A stretch of 64,000 nucleotides of DNA from contig NZ_JAMPYG010000016.1 of NCBI RefSeq assembly GCF_023700745.1, positions 18,703 through 82,702 of the forward strand. Direction: 5' to 3'. Of the stretch, positions 25,260 through 33,306 are shown one piece after another. Position 1 is the first letter of the stretch, and every line of letters begins with the position of its first letter. Source of the DNA: Rhodoferax sp. (GTDB taxonomy: Bacteria; Pseudomonadota; Gammaproteobacteria; Burkholderiales; Burkholderiaceae_C). The position numbers and the translations under genes were made by a program. The notes beneath the pieces were generated by a model, which made no database searches, was not told the origin of the DNA, and worked only from the letters and a program-made list of their open reading frames with translations.

Positions 25260-26525
25260 CTATTTGATAACCCAAGTCGTCAAGCCCGGAATAAAAGTGA
25301 CCAACATCAGGACGAATAACATGACGCCAACGAAAGGTAGCGCAGCAAAACTCAAGCGGGACAAAGGCACTTTTGATATGTTACTGGCTACATAAAGAGC
25401 AGTCCCCACTGGTGGTGTCAATAAACCGATCGTCAGATTCATCACCATCATGAGGCCGAACTGAGTTAAATTAACGTCTAAAGATACCGCAACTGGAACA
25501 AGGACGGGAACCAGAATAATGATTGCGGGACCAAGATCCATGAATACGCCAACAATCAGCAAAAGGAGATTGATCATGAGCAATATCGCATATTTATTGC
25601 TGGAAATACTCAAGATTGTTTCACTGATTTGTTGTGGAATTTGTTCACTCGCCAATATCCAGCCGAACAAGGAAGCCGTAGCAATCAAAAAGCTGATGAC
25701 GGCTGTATTACTTACTGAGCTACTGAATATCTCTGGAAAATCGCTCCATGATAATTCTTTGTAAACAAATTTCCCGATAATAATTGCATATACAGCCGCA
25801 ACAACGCCTCCTTCAGTCGGGGTAAAAACGCCCATGCGAATGCCAACAATAATGATGATCGGAAGCAGTAATGCCCATACTGATTCTTTGACGCATGCCA
25901 GTTTTTGGGCTCTTGACATCGTTGGTTCAGCCGGATAGTTTCTTTTTTTTGCATGAAAATGGGATACCAACATGAAACCGGCAGCAATCAATATACCTGG
26001 TAGAAAACCAGCCATGAACAAATCGCCTATAGATGTACCAGAAGATACACCATAAAGTATCATTGCAATACTAGGTGGAATAATAAGACCAATGCTTCCT
26101 GATGCGGCTACCAATGCGGCTGAAAATGGAAGTTCATAGCCGCGTTTTTTCATTTCCGGAACCATAAGGGTACCAATAGCTGCTGTATCTGCAACTCCGG
26201 ATCCCGATATGCCACCCATAACGACACCAGATATAGACACCACATGGGCCAAGCTACCACGGAGCCCACCAACGAGTGATAGGGCAAAATTGATGATTCT
26301 ACTGGTGATGCCCCCTTTTTCCATAACTGAGCCTGCAAGCATGAAGAAGGGTATCGCCATCAGTGGAAAAGAATCCACACCTGCAAACATTCTCTGAATA
26401 ACAACCTGCATTGGATAATCGGCTACAAAAAACATCGCAGCCAAAGAGGAAATACCTAAAACAAAAGAGATAGGAACTCCAATCAATACAAGAACGACAA
26501 ATACACTGAACAAAACTAAAGTCAT
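25260..26525 (-). CDS. TRAP transporter large permease DctM
   Basis: A 421-residue inner-membrane protein with about 12-13 hydrophobic segments, the Na+-coupled transport subunit of a TRAP system. Hallmarks: FFMLAGSVMEKGGITSRIINFA, GGISGSGVADTAAIGTLMVPEMKKRGY, ASGSIGLIIPPSIAMILYGV and MVMNLTIGLLTPPVGTALYV. It starts four bases after the dctQ stop. The DNA is visibly AT-richer than the genes outside the cluster. Confidence 0.95.
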   Translation of the reverse strand: MTLVLFSVFVVLVLIGVPISFVLGISSLAAMFFVADYPMQVVIQRMFAGVDSFPLMAIPFFMLAGSVMEKGGITSRIINFALSLVGGLRGSLAHVVSISGVVMGGISGSGVADTAAIGTLMVPEMKKRGYELPFSAALVAASGSIGLIIPPSIAMILYGVSSGTSIGDLFMAGFLPGILIAAGFMLVSHFHAKKRNYPAEPTMSRAQKLACVKESVWALLLPIIIIVGIRMGVFTPTEGGVVAAVYAIIIGKFVYKELSWSDFPEIFSSSVSNTAVISFLIATASLFGWILASEQIPQQISETILSISSNKYAILLMINLLLLIVGVFMDLGPAIIILVPVLVPVAVSLDVNLTQFGLMMVMNLTIGLLTPPVGTALYVASNISKVPLSRLSFAALPFVGVMLFVLMLVTFIPGLTTWVIK

Positions 26526-26529
26526 GGCA

Positions 26530-26988
26530 TCAGCGTCTGGCTAAGACGTCCTCATAGAAATTCTTTATTAGGTAAGAAAAAATCAGTATTCCACCAAGAG
26601 GTAAAACGATGTAAACATAATGCATTGGTATTTCCAACGCCGAGCTGGCCTGATGAGAACCACGTGCTACAAATTTAAAACCACCAAAAATTAAGACGGC
26701 AGTGAAAATCATCATTGATAGATAACTCACTGAAATTAAAATTTTCTGTATGAAATTCGGGAGACTTTTTAAAATCAAATCTAAGCTAACGTGCTGTCTG
26801 TTTCGAACCGCCATGGCTGCACCTAAAAATGTCATCCAGACAAATATGTAACGCCCAGCTTCTTCGGACCACGAGAGTGAATTAGAGAATGCGTATCTTG
26901 CAATGACTTGAGAGAAAATAATGGTGACCATAGCCAACATCAGCAAGAAACATAGTGTTCTTAAAATATAGAAAAACCTTTTTTCCAA
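26530..26988 (-). CDS. TRAP transporter small permease DctQ
   Basis: A 152-residue protein with four hydrophobic segments and the DctQ motifs FSNSLSWSEEAGRYIFVWMTFLGAAMAVRNRQHVSLD. The start is the ATG at 26986-26988, with the AT-rich spacing to dctP of 79 bases. It forms the membrane complex with the DctM protein encoded four bases downstream. Confidence 0.93.
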   Translation of the reverse strand: MEKRFFYILRTLCFLLMLAMVTIIFSQVIARYAFSNSLSWSEEAGRYIFVWMTFLGAAMAVRNRQHVSLDLILKSLPNFIQKILISVSYLSMMIFTAVLIFGGFKFVARGSHQASSALEIPMHYVYIVLPLGGILIFSYLIKNFYEDVLARR

Positions 26989-27067
26989 TTTTTACCCCTT
27001 GACAAATAAAAACAATTGACACCATCTATGGTGTTCAAGATGGCGTCAATATTTTTTACTAATTACA

Positions 27068-28048
27068 TTACTTGCCAGCTTCAATAATCTTGTTGTAAAG
27101 ATCGATTCCATATTTCTCTGCAAACTGCTTGTGCACAGTACGAGCTTGTTTGGCCCATTCTGTGGTATCCGGCTTGGTCACTTTCATGCCTTTTGCCTGC
27201 AAGTCTTTGAGCAAGTTATCGGATTTTTCGAAAACAAGTTTGTTTTCATATTTTGTGGCTTCATCAGCAGCTTCCTTAATTGCTTTCTGCTGTTCAGAAT
27301 TAAGTTTTAACCACGCTTTATTACTCATGGCAATGAGAACATACTCATATTTATGATTCGTCATGGCAATATATTTTTGGACTTCATATATTTTGCCAGC
27401 ATGAATAAACGGAACTGGATTCTCTTGGGCCTCAATCACGTTTTGTTGCAATCCTGTATACACTTCACCCCATGCCATGGGGGTAGGATTGGTTCCCATG
27501 GCTTTCCAGGCAGCAATGATAGGTGGAATTTCAGGAACCCGAATCTTGAGCCCTTTGATGTCGCTCAAAGAGTTGATTGGTTTGTTGGTCGTCAATTGCC
27601 GGGGACCACGCTCCCAGAAAGCCAGTCCCCGTATATCGGAACTCTTCAACAACTTGTCAAGAAGTTGATCGCCGATCGGACCATACATAACCTTGCGCAA
27701 ATGTGTCTCGTCTTTGAACAGATACGGCAATTCCATGATTTGAATTGAAGGCTCGAAATTTCCAAGAACACCTGCGATCAAAGCAAAATCGACAGAGCCG
27801 ATTTGCATGCCTTCAGCCATGTCCCGATCGTTGCCAATCGTTGAGTTGGGAAATACCTTGACTTGTACTTCCCCCTTGGTTTTTGCATCAACCAGTTCAG
27901 CAAACTTAAGTGCGCCTAGTTGCCATAAATCTGATTCATTTTGTACGTGACCCAGTTTCATGACAATGGGTTTTTTAACGGGATCTGCCGCAAATGCAGT
28001 ACAGGCGACTGCCATGCCAACGATTAAAGACAAAGCAAACTTTTTCAT
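27068..28048 (-). CDS. TRAP transporter substrate-binding protein DctP
   Basis: A 326-residue periplasmic protein with a signal peptide (MKKFALSLIVGMAVACTAFA). The fold markers are GHVQNESDLWQLGALKFAEL, KVFPNSTIGNDRDMAEGMQIG, LSDIKGLKIRVPE with the carboxylate-binding Arg, and EVYTGLQQNVIEAQENP. Ligands of the DctP group are organic acids, including sugar acids; this agrees with the adjacent acid-sugar kinase and dehydrogenase. It is a different protein from the DctP fragment at the left edge. The ATG has TGGAGA upstream. Confidence 0.94.
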   Translation of the reverse strand: MKKFALSLIVGMAVACTAFAADPVKKPIVMKLGHVQNESDLWQLGALKFAELVDAKTKGEVQVKVFPNSTIGNDRDMAEGMQIGSVDFALIAGVLGNFEPSIQIMELPYLFKDETHLRKVMYGPIGDQLLDKLLKSSDIRGLAFWERGPRQLTTNKPINSLSDIKGLKIRVPEIPPIIAAWKAMGTNPTPMAWGEVYTGLQQNVIEAQENPVPFIHAGKIYEVQKYIAMTNHKYEYVLIAMSNKAWLKLNSEQQKAIKEAADEATKYENKLVFEKSDNLLKDLQAKGMKVTKPDTTEWAKQARTVHKQFAEKYGIDLYNKIIEAGK

Positions 28049-28167
28049 ATTTTCTCCAGTAAGATTAGTTATTCAATATAAATCACCAAAAATTATCAAA
28101 TGATTGATAATATCTTCTTATTATTAATCCCTGCTGCGCTACACGTTTCCTTTATGATTCAATTGAA

Positions 28168-29187
28168 TCAAAGCTCAATCATGACTTTGACAACGTGTTC
28201 TTTTTTCTGACTTAATACGTCAAGGCCTTCCTGCGTATGTTCAAGATCCATGGTTTGAGTGATAAAGTCACTTAGATCGAGACCGTTGTTAATCATGTCT
28301 GCAGCTTCCTTGAAGTCTTTCGTTTCGTAGGTCATGGCACCATACATGGTGAGCTCATTGATAACAATCTGGTACGAATAGAATGGGATTTTTTCGGTAA
28401 TCATGGCAATGATGCCAACTTCCCCACGTTTTCTGACACATGCAGTAGCTTGATCAACAATATTGTTGGCCCCCGCTGCAATGAGAGCCAGATCAGCTCC
28501 CCTGCCATGGGTTAGTTTTTTTACGACATCCACGATATCTGATTCAAGTGGATTGATGGCCAGCGTGGCACCATGTTTGAGTGCCATGTCACGGTTAAAC
28601 TCAGCTGTATCGGTGCAAACAACTTGTTTGTAACCCATTTGTTTGGCAACTACCAAGGTGAGAAGTCCAATGGTTCCAGAACCCAGGATCACCAGGCAAT
28701 CCTTCTCCTTGACCGTGGATTTTCTGAGTGCTCTTACAGCTACTGCAAGAGGCTCAATCATCGTGCCCATTTTGTAGCTCACCTCATCATTCAATTTATG
28801 AACGGTGATCTCAGGCGCATTGAAATACTCTACAAAAACGCCAATCCACTTTGCAGTTCCAGGAACAATCTTGGTGCTACATAAATTTACAAGACCTTGT
28901 TGGCAATATTCACATACGCCACAACCATATTGTGGTTCAACCGTAACACGATCTCCTATTTTTACGGTTTTAACATTTTTACCAATTTCAACAACATTTC
29001 CAGCAACCTCATGCCCCAGAATGGCCGGTGGTTTACGAAATGCATGTGTTCCTCTGAACAAATGAAGATCAGAACCGCAAACACCCACGGTCTTTACTTT
29101 AATCAATACTTCGTCATCTTTTATTTTTGGTTTATCTACTTCCTGAATTGAAACTTTTTCCAGATCTGTCACGAGTGCTGCTTTCAT
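28168..29187 (-). CDS. Zinc-dependent medium-chain dehydrogenase (sorbitol/threonine dehydrogenase type)
   Basis: A 339-residue MDR enzyme. Catalytic zinc ligands are in VGVCGSDLHLF and ILGHEVAG, and the structural zinc site is CGVCEYCQQGLVNLC. The NAD(H) fold shows VILGSGTIGLLTL followed by an acidic VCTDTAEFNRD, indicating NAD preference. It lies between the TRAP genes and the acid-sugar kinase, so oxidation of a hydroxyl on the imported acid sugar to a keto acid, the kinase substrate, is the natural inference. AT-rich like the TRAP genes. Confidence 0.92.
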   Translation of the reverse strand: MKAALVTDLEKVSIQEVDKPKIKDDEVLIKVKTVGVCGSDLHLFRGTHAFRKPPAILGHEVAGNVVEIGKNVKTVKIGDRVTVEPQYGCGVCEYCQQGLVNLCSTKIVPGTAKWIGVFVEYFNAPEITVHKLNDEVSYKMGTMIEPLAVAVRALRKSTVKEKDCLVILGSGTIGLLTLVVAKQMGYKQVVCTDTAEFNRDMALKHGATLAINPLESDIVDVVKKLTHGRGADLALIAAGANNIVDQATACVRKRGEVGIIAMITEKIPFYSYQIVINELTMYGAMTYETKDFKEAADMINNGLDLSDFITQTMDLEHTQEGLDVLSQKKEHVVKVMIEL

Positions 29188-29327
29188 TACATATTTCTCC
29201 TGTATAAATTAAACGACGTTTCTTAAACTAAACACTTAATCAAAGTTTATAAATTTGTCTTGATGGGTTGCTAGTTACGTGCCCCATGCATTTTATTTTT
29301 GCAAAATTTAATGATTAGCCATATGTG

Positions 29328-30728
29328 CTATGTATTGCCGCGCAGTGCTTTTACAAAATAAGACTTGTCGCCCATTTGTCCACCTTTTAAAGCAATTTGC
29401 AAAGTGCTGAGATGAGCTTGTTTCGAGATGACCCGACACAGGGGGGCGCCAGGTGCAAGTCTGGCTTCGATCTCAAGGGCCTCAGGTGCCAGTACGCGGG
29501 TAATCTGGCTCGACGTGTCACCCCCGGACAACAACAGTCGTCGTACAGGCGTGGCCAGCAGGATCGCCTTGACGATCAGGCCAAGTCTCATGCCCAGCAA
29601 GCGACCGCCACCGTGTTTTGCGTCTTCTCTTGACTTGCCCAGTGACATCAGTGAGCTGATCATGGCTTCAATGCGCGGGTCCTGTGATCCACGCGCGGTA
29701 TGTAACATGAGGCTTCTGCCTTGCTGGAGTTGTTCAAGAGCATCCGAAACCAACTTGGCTGCTGTCGACTCCCAGCGAAATTCATCAACGAGTGCGCAGG
29801 CATCAATCGGCATGTCGACGAAGCCGGCAGCAATAGCCTCATCAATTTGAAGCGCACTGAGCGAGGATGCACTGCCCGAGATGGCGAGAACACAGTCAAC
29901 ACCGGCAAAGGATTCGTATTTTGGTGTTGGCAGTGTATTTCGACTGCTTTCACGCCACCACTGCGTGAGTGCGTACTCAACGCCGGAGGAGCCGACCACG
30001 AAAGCTGTTCCCAATCGGCGCGCATGAGCGTCAAGCAGTCTGCCGACTTCTGTCATGTGCTCGTCAGTCAGTCCGTCAAAGAGCACTGCGTCGGGCTGCG
30101 CGCTGCGCAATGTTTCCAATTGCTCATCCATTCCGGCTCGATTTCTTGCGAAGTTCGTCACTGCAAACTTATCGATGGTCAGGCTGGTTTGACGACCAAT
30201 AAATTGTGTCAGGTCGCTTTCGTCAATTGGTGTGACGGGATGCACGCTCATGATGGGGTGCTTGTCAATGCGATACGTTACCCCGTCAGTTCCCGATCTT
30301 GCGAACAGGTTTCCGAACAGGCAGTACCTGGCAAGTGCAGGTGTTCCCGCGACGATTGGAATAAACGCCGCACCGAAAATCGGGCGAGCAATTTCCATGA
30401 CCCGCCCAATACTGCCTATGGACGGCGAGCTGTCAAACGTGGAACAGACCTTGTAGTGCACGATGGGAACCTTGAGGTCCGAAAGTGACTTGAAGATCGA
30501 TGGAAGTGTTTCATCCATTTCTGAAGGCGACATGCCCCGGCTATCGCCAGCGATGCCAATGGCATCAAAACCCGTGAATTCCTGTATTGTTTCGGGTGTC
30601 GGGGCGTTAAGAAATAGCGCGCAGCGAAGGCCAGCAAAAGCAAGAACTTCCAACGCATCCGTGGAGCCTGTGAAGTCATCGCCATAAAAAGCGAGGCGAG
30701 GGGATTCGCGCATACAGATTTCCGTCAT
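29328..30728 (-). CDS. DUF1537 acid-sugar kinase (OtnK/DtnK/OiaK family)
   Basis: A 466-residue kinase of the four-carbon acid-sugar family. The N-terminal domain starts with LAFYGDDFTGSTDALE, the family signature for the acid-sugar-binding lobe; the C-terminal lobe carries LLLSGGDTSSQITRVL for nucleotide binding. Characterised members phosphorylate threonate, erythronate, 3-oxo-tetronates or 3-oxo-isoapionate. It begins two bases after the RuBisCO-like gene ends; this pairing is known from isoapionate and related pathways, where the kinase makes the RLP substrate. No SD is obvious, consistent with coupling. Confidence 0.9.
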   Translation of the reverse strand: MTEICMRESPRLAFYGDDFTGSTDALEVLAFAGLRCALFLNAPTPETIQEFTGFDAIGIAGDSRGMSPSEMDETLPSIFKSLSDLKVPIVHYKVCSTFDSSPSIGSIGRVMEIARPIFGAAFIPIVAGTPALARYCLFGNLFARSGTDGVTYRIDKHPIMSVHPVTPIDESDLTQFIGRQTSLTIDKFAVTNFARNRAGMDEQLETLRSAQPDAVLFDGLTDEHMTEVGRLLDAHARRLGTAFVVGSSGVEYALTQWWRESSRNTLPTPKYESFAGVDCVLAISGSASSLSALQIDEAIAAGFVDMPIDACALVDEFRWESTAAKLVSDALEQLQQGRSLMLHTARGSQDPRIEAMISSLMSLGKSREDAKHGGGRLLGMRLGLIVKAILLATPVRRLLLSGGDTSSQITRVLAPEALEIEARLAPGAPLCRVISKQAHLSTLQIALKGGQMGDKSYFVKALRGNT

Positions 30729-30730
30729 GA

Positions 30731-32008
30731 TCAGGTGTGACTGAACTTGATGAGGGCTTTTTGGAGGGCTGGGTGCGTCTTGGCGTAGGCGTCAAGGCTG
30801 ACGCCTGAAACCGCGGCTTCCCAGCCTTCGCGCATGCTCTGTACACCTGCCGCAATGCCATCCGGGTGGCCCAAGATACCGCCACCGGCCAGGTGCATCA
30901 GGTCAGTCGATTTGAGCTTGGCATAAAGATCAGGGGCCTGAGAGGCCCACTGACCCGACGAAAACACCGGCATCAGGGGCGTGACACCGGCAAATGGCGC
31001 CAGGCATGACCTTGCAGACGCGATGACAGAATCGTCTGATTCGCTGAATTTGCTACGGATGCCGTTGACGTGAAGATGATCGACACCAGCCAGCCGCCAA
31101 AGTTTCTGATAAGCGGCAAATGAAAACCCAAGTTGCGGATGACGCGAGAACGCGCCCCAGCCGTTTCTGTGGCCGTGAATTGGGAGCTCGGTGTATTGAC
31201 GCAGATGTTCCACACCAGCGAAGCCAACCCAATTCGCGCTGACCATGACGCAGGTACCGCCTGCGGCAAGCACGGCATCGTGCCGACGCAGCATTTCGTC
31301 GATGCTGCCCGAGATATTAAAGGCGTACATTGGCATCCGCCCGAGTCGGTCGGCGTGCCGCTTCAATACAGGCATGACAGCCTGGAGTCGCTCGTTAAAA
31401 GGAGCATACGTCGGGTCGGCCAGCAGTTCGTCATCTTTAATGAAATCGATGTCTGCCGCGCACAAGGCATCGACCATCTCGGCGGTTTCTGCGGCTGAGA
31501 GGCCGATGCTCGGCTTGATGATGGTGCCAATTAATGGGCGGCCTTGGATACCCGCTTTTTGACGTGTGCCTTCAATCCCGAACTTTGGTCCGGGAAACTG
31601 ATGGGCGTAGGTCGATGGCATGTCCAGATCGAGCAGCTTCAAACCTGTCATTTCACCCAATTCAAAGAGATTGCCAGCCACTGTGGCCAACAGGGCAGGC
31701 ATGTTGGGACCTACGTTCGCGATTGGGAATGCGATTTCAATTTCAGCGCGATGAAACACCCCGGCTGGCCCGCGCCGCTCGACAAACGCGCTGCGCAGTG
31801 ACGGCTCCAACACCGGTGGCAGCGTGTCAATGCGCGTTACGCGAGCGCGCGATCGATCTTTGAGCGCATCGGTTTCACCAGGCAAGGACATGAAGGTTCC
31901 ACTCGATTGCTCGCCGGCAATAATTTCGGCCGCCTTCTCTACCGGCACGGAGCTTTCAATAAAGTAACGTGCCGTGAATTCGGGGCGGTCGGCCTTTTTG
32001 TTCTGCAT
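30731..32008 (-). CDS. RuBisCO-like protein (form IV)
   Basis: A 425-residue RuBisCO large-subunit homologue. The active-site Lys of the KPS loop is present (Lys165, RuBisCO Lys175), but the next one is Ser167 (RuBisCO Lys177). The metal-site block is intact: Lys191, Asp193 and Glu194 in DFIKDDE match the carbamylated Lys201, Asp203 and Glu204. HGHRNGWGAF and GGGILGHP match the His294 and phosphate-binding regions. The changed residues and the lack of cbbS or phosphoribulokinase make it a non-CO2-fixing RLP, probably a decarboxylase or isomerase on a phosphorylated keto acid made by the adjacent kinase. It is first in the cluster and divergent from a LysR gene. Confidence 0.92.
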   Translation of the reverse strand: MQNKKADRPEFTARYFIESSVPVEKAAEIIAGEQSSGTFMSLPGETDALKDRSRARVTRIDTLPPVLEPSLRSAFVERRGPAGVFHRAEIEIAFPIANVGPNMPALLATVAGNLFELGEMTGLKLLDLDMPSTYAHQFPGPKFGIEGTRQKAGIQGRPLIGTIIKPSIGLSAAETAEMVDALCAADIDFIKDDELLADPTYAPFNERLQAVMPVLKRHADRLGRMPMYAFNISGSIDEMLRRHDAVLAAGGTCVMVSANWVGFAGVEHLRQYTELPIHGHRNGWGAFSRHPQLGFSFAAYQKLWRLAGVDHLHVNGIRSKFSESDDSVIASARSCLAPFAGVTPLMPVFSSGQWASQAPDLYAKLKSTDLMHLAGGGILGHPDGIAAGVQSMREGWEAAVSGVSLDAYAKTHPALQKALIKFSHT

Positions 32009-32141
32009 TTTTGAAAATGTTGTGTGATATTAGTTAACTCAAGTGTTTGATAAGAAAAAATTATTTTCTCGATCTTTCGTTCACTTGTGTCGAATAATAT
32101 GGCTCAGAACCCAACTTATCAATCGATATGAATTCTGTGAT

Positions 32142-32160
32142 TTGTGCAAAAAACTCACAA
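32142..32160. promoter_or_regulatory. Dyad TTGTG-N9-CACAA, candidate LysR site
   Basis: The 19-bp dyad TTGTG-N9-CACAA lies in the 223-base gap between the divergent RuBisCO-like gene and LysR gene. Position and partial symmetry fit an LTTR regulatory site; no other long dyad was seen in the gap. Only a candidate. Confidence 0.4.
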
Positions 32161-32231
32161 TACGCTAGGGAAAACCCTCGGCTCCCGGGACGGCTTAGAC
32201 TGTGCGTGCATGTTGAACCAACTCACGCATC

Positions 32232-33137
32232 ATGAAAATACCGAAACCCTCACTCAACGCGCTGCGGGCCTTCGAGGCAACGGCCCGGCTTCGCAGTTTT
32301 AGTGAAGCGGCCAATGAACTTTCAGTCACTCACGGGGCTGTCAGTCGGCATGTGCGGTCGCTTGAAGAGCTACTCGGCCTCCAGTTGCTTCATCGCAATG
32401 CGCATTCCACCCATACAACGCCGCAGGGCGCCCGACTTGCCGAAGGCTTGTCTTCGGCCTTCAATCTAATACAGACAAGCATCGAACAATTGATATCTGG
32501 CCCCATCACGCTTTCATGTTCGGAGTCGATCATGATGTACTGGTTGATCCCGCGAATTTCACGGTTTCGGCAAGCACATCCGATGGTGGATCTGCGCGTC
32601 AATATGAGTTCAAGTCTGGAGGATTTCGCGCGTGAAAACATCAGCGTGGCGATTCGCCTCTCGACCAAAGAGCTTCCTAAGGAGGCGTTGAAGATAGATG
32701 TCGTTGAAGAGTGGATTGGGCCGGTTTGTACAGCGGAATACATGCATTCGGCGCGCATTCAATCGGTCGAAGATTTAAGCCGAACACGTTTACTTGCGAC
32801 CAGGACCAGGCCCTTGGCCTGGGCAGAATGGTTCCGCACATGCGGCCACGCCAACAACCGTATAAAAATTGCCGATTCCTTCGATCATTTCTATCTCATG
32901 ATTCAGGCTGCAAAATGTGGCCTCGGGGTGGCGAATGTTCCAAGAATGCTGGTACGAGACGACCTCAACGCTGGCACGCTTGTCGCGCCGTTTGGGTTTG
33001 TGTCAGGACCCAACAAGGTTTCACTTTGGATCGCTGCGCATCAGAGCACCAGGCCCGAGACTATCGCACTTGAGGACTGGTTGATCGAAGAACTTCAAAA
33101 GGCAGAAAGAGGTCAAATGGATCTTCGGGCAGGGTGA
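32232..33137 (+). CDS. LysR-family regulator (GcvA-like) of the RuBisCO-like cluster
   Basis: A 301-residue LTTR. The N-terminus PSLNALRAFEATARLRSFSEAANELSVTHGAVSRHVRSLEELLG is typical of GcvA-type regulators. The effector domain includes the SMMYWLIPRISRFRQAHPMVDLRVNMSS region. It is divergent from the RuBisCO-like gene, so local control of the acid-sugar cluster is likely, with a pathway acid as inducer (inference). The base composition is closer to the cluster's kinase gene than to the AT-rich TRAP genes. Confidence 0.9.
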   Translation: MKIPKPSLNALRAFEATARLRSFSEAANELSVTHGAVSRHVRSLEELLGLQLLHRNAHSTHTTPQGARLAEGLSSAFNLIQTSIEQLISGPITLSCSESIMMYWLIPRISRFRQAHPMVDLRVNMSSSLEDFARENISVAIRLSTKELPKEALKIDVVEEWIGPVCTAEYMHSARIQSVEDLSRTRLLATRTRPLAWAEWFRTCGHANNRIKIADSFDHFYLMIQAAKCGLGVANVPRMLVRDDLNAGTLVAPFGFVSGPNKVSLWIAAHQSTRPETIALEDWLIEELQKAERGQMDLRAG

Positions 33138-33193
33138 TCGCACCAGCTTTTCTTGGCGATCTGGGTAATCAACCCGTGGTCGGTGTTTCATTT

Positions 33194-33232
33194 GCAACAC
33201 TCCTGCCGCCTACGCCGTGGTTGGGGTGTTGC
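33194..33232. terminator. Inverted repeat between convergent genes (candidate bidirectional terminator)
   Basis: GCAACACTCC and GGGGTGTTGC form a 10-bp stem with one mismatch around a 19-base loop, in the gap between the convergent LysR and zinc dehydrogenase genes. The loop is long and there is no clear T-tract, so a terminator role is only likely by position. Confidence 0.35.
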
Positions 33233-33306
33233 ATCGAACGGTTGAATCCGCCGTCTGCAAGCGTCATTCAAAACCGGCTTTGGCCATTGTTTTTGCGTTG
33301 GTCTGG

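Noticed and set aside
30731..32008. Possible functional RuBisCO and Calvin cycle
   Set aside because: RuBisCO Lys177 is replaced by Ser, there is no small subunit, phosphoribulokinase or cbbR context, and the neighbour is an acid-sugar kinase.
33138..33306. Possible small gene between the LysR and zinc dehydrogenase genes
   Set aside because: No start with SD and no coding pattern; the stretch holds only a candidate terminator hairpin.
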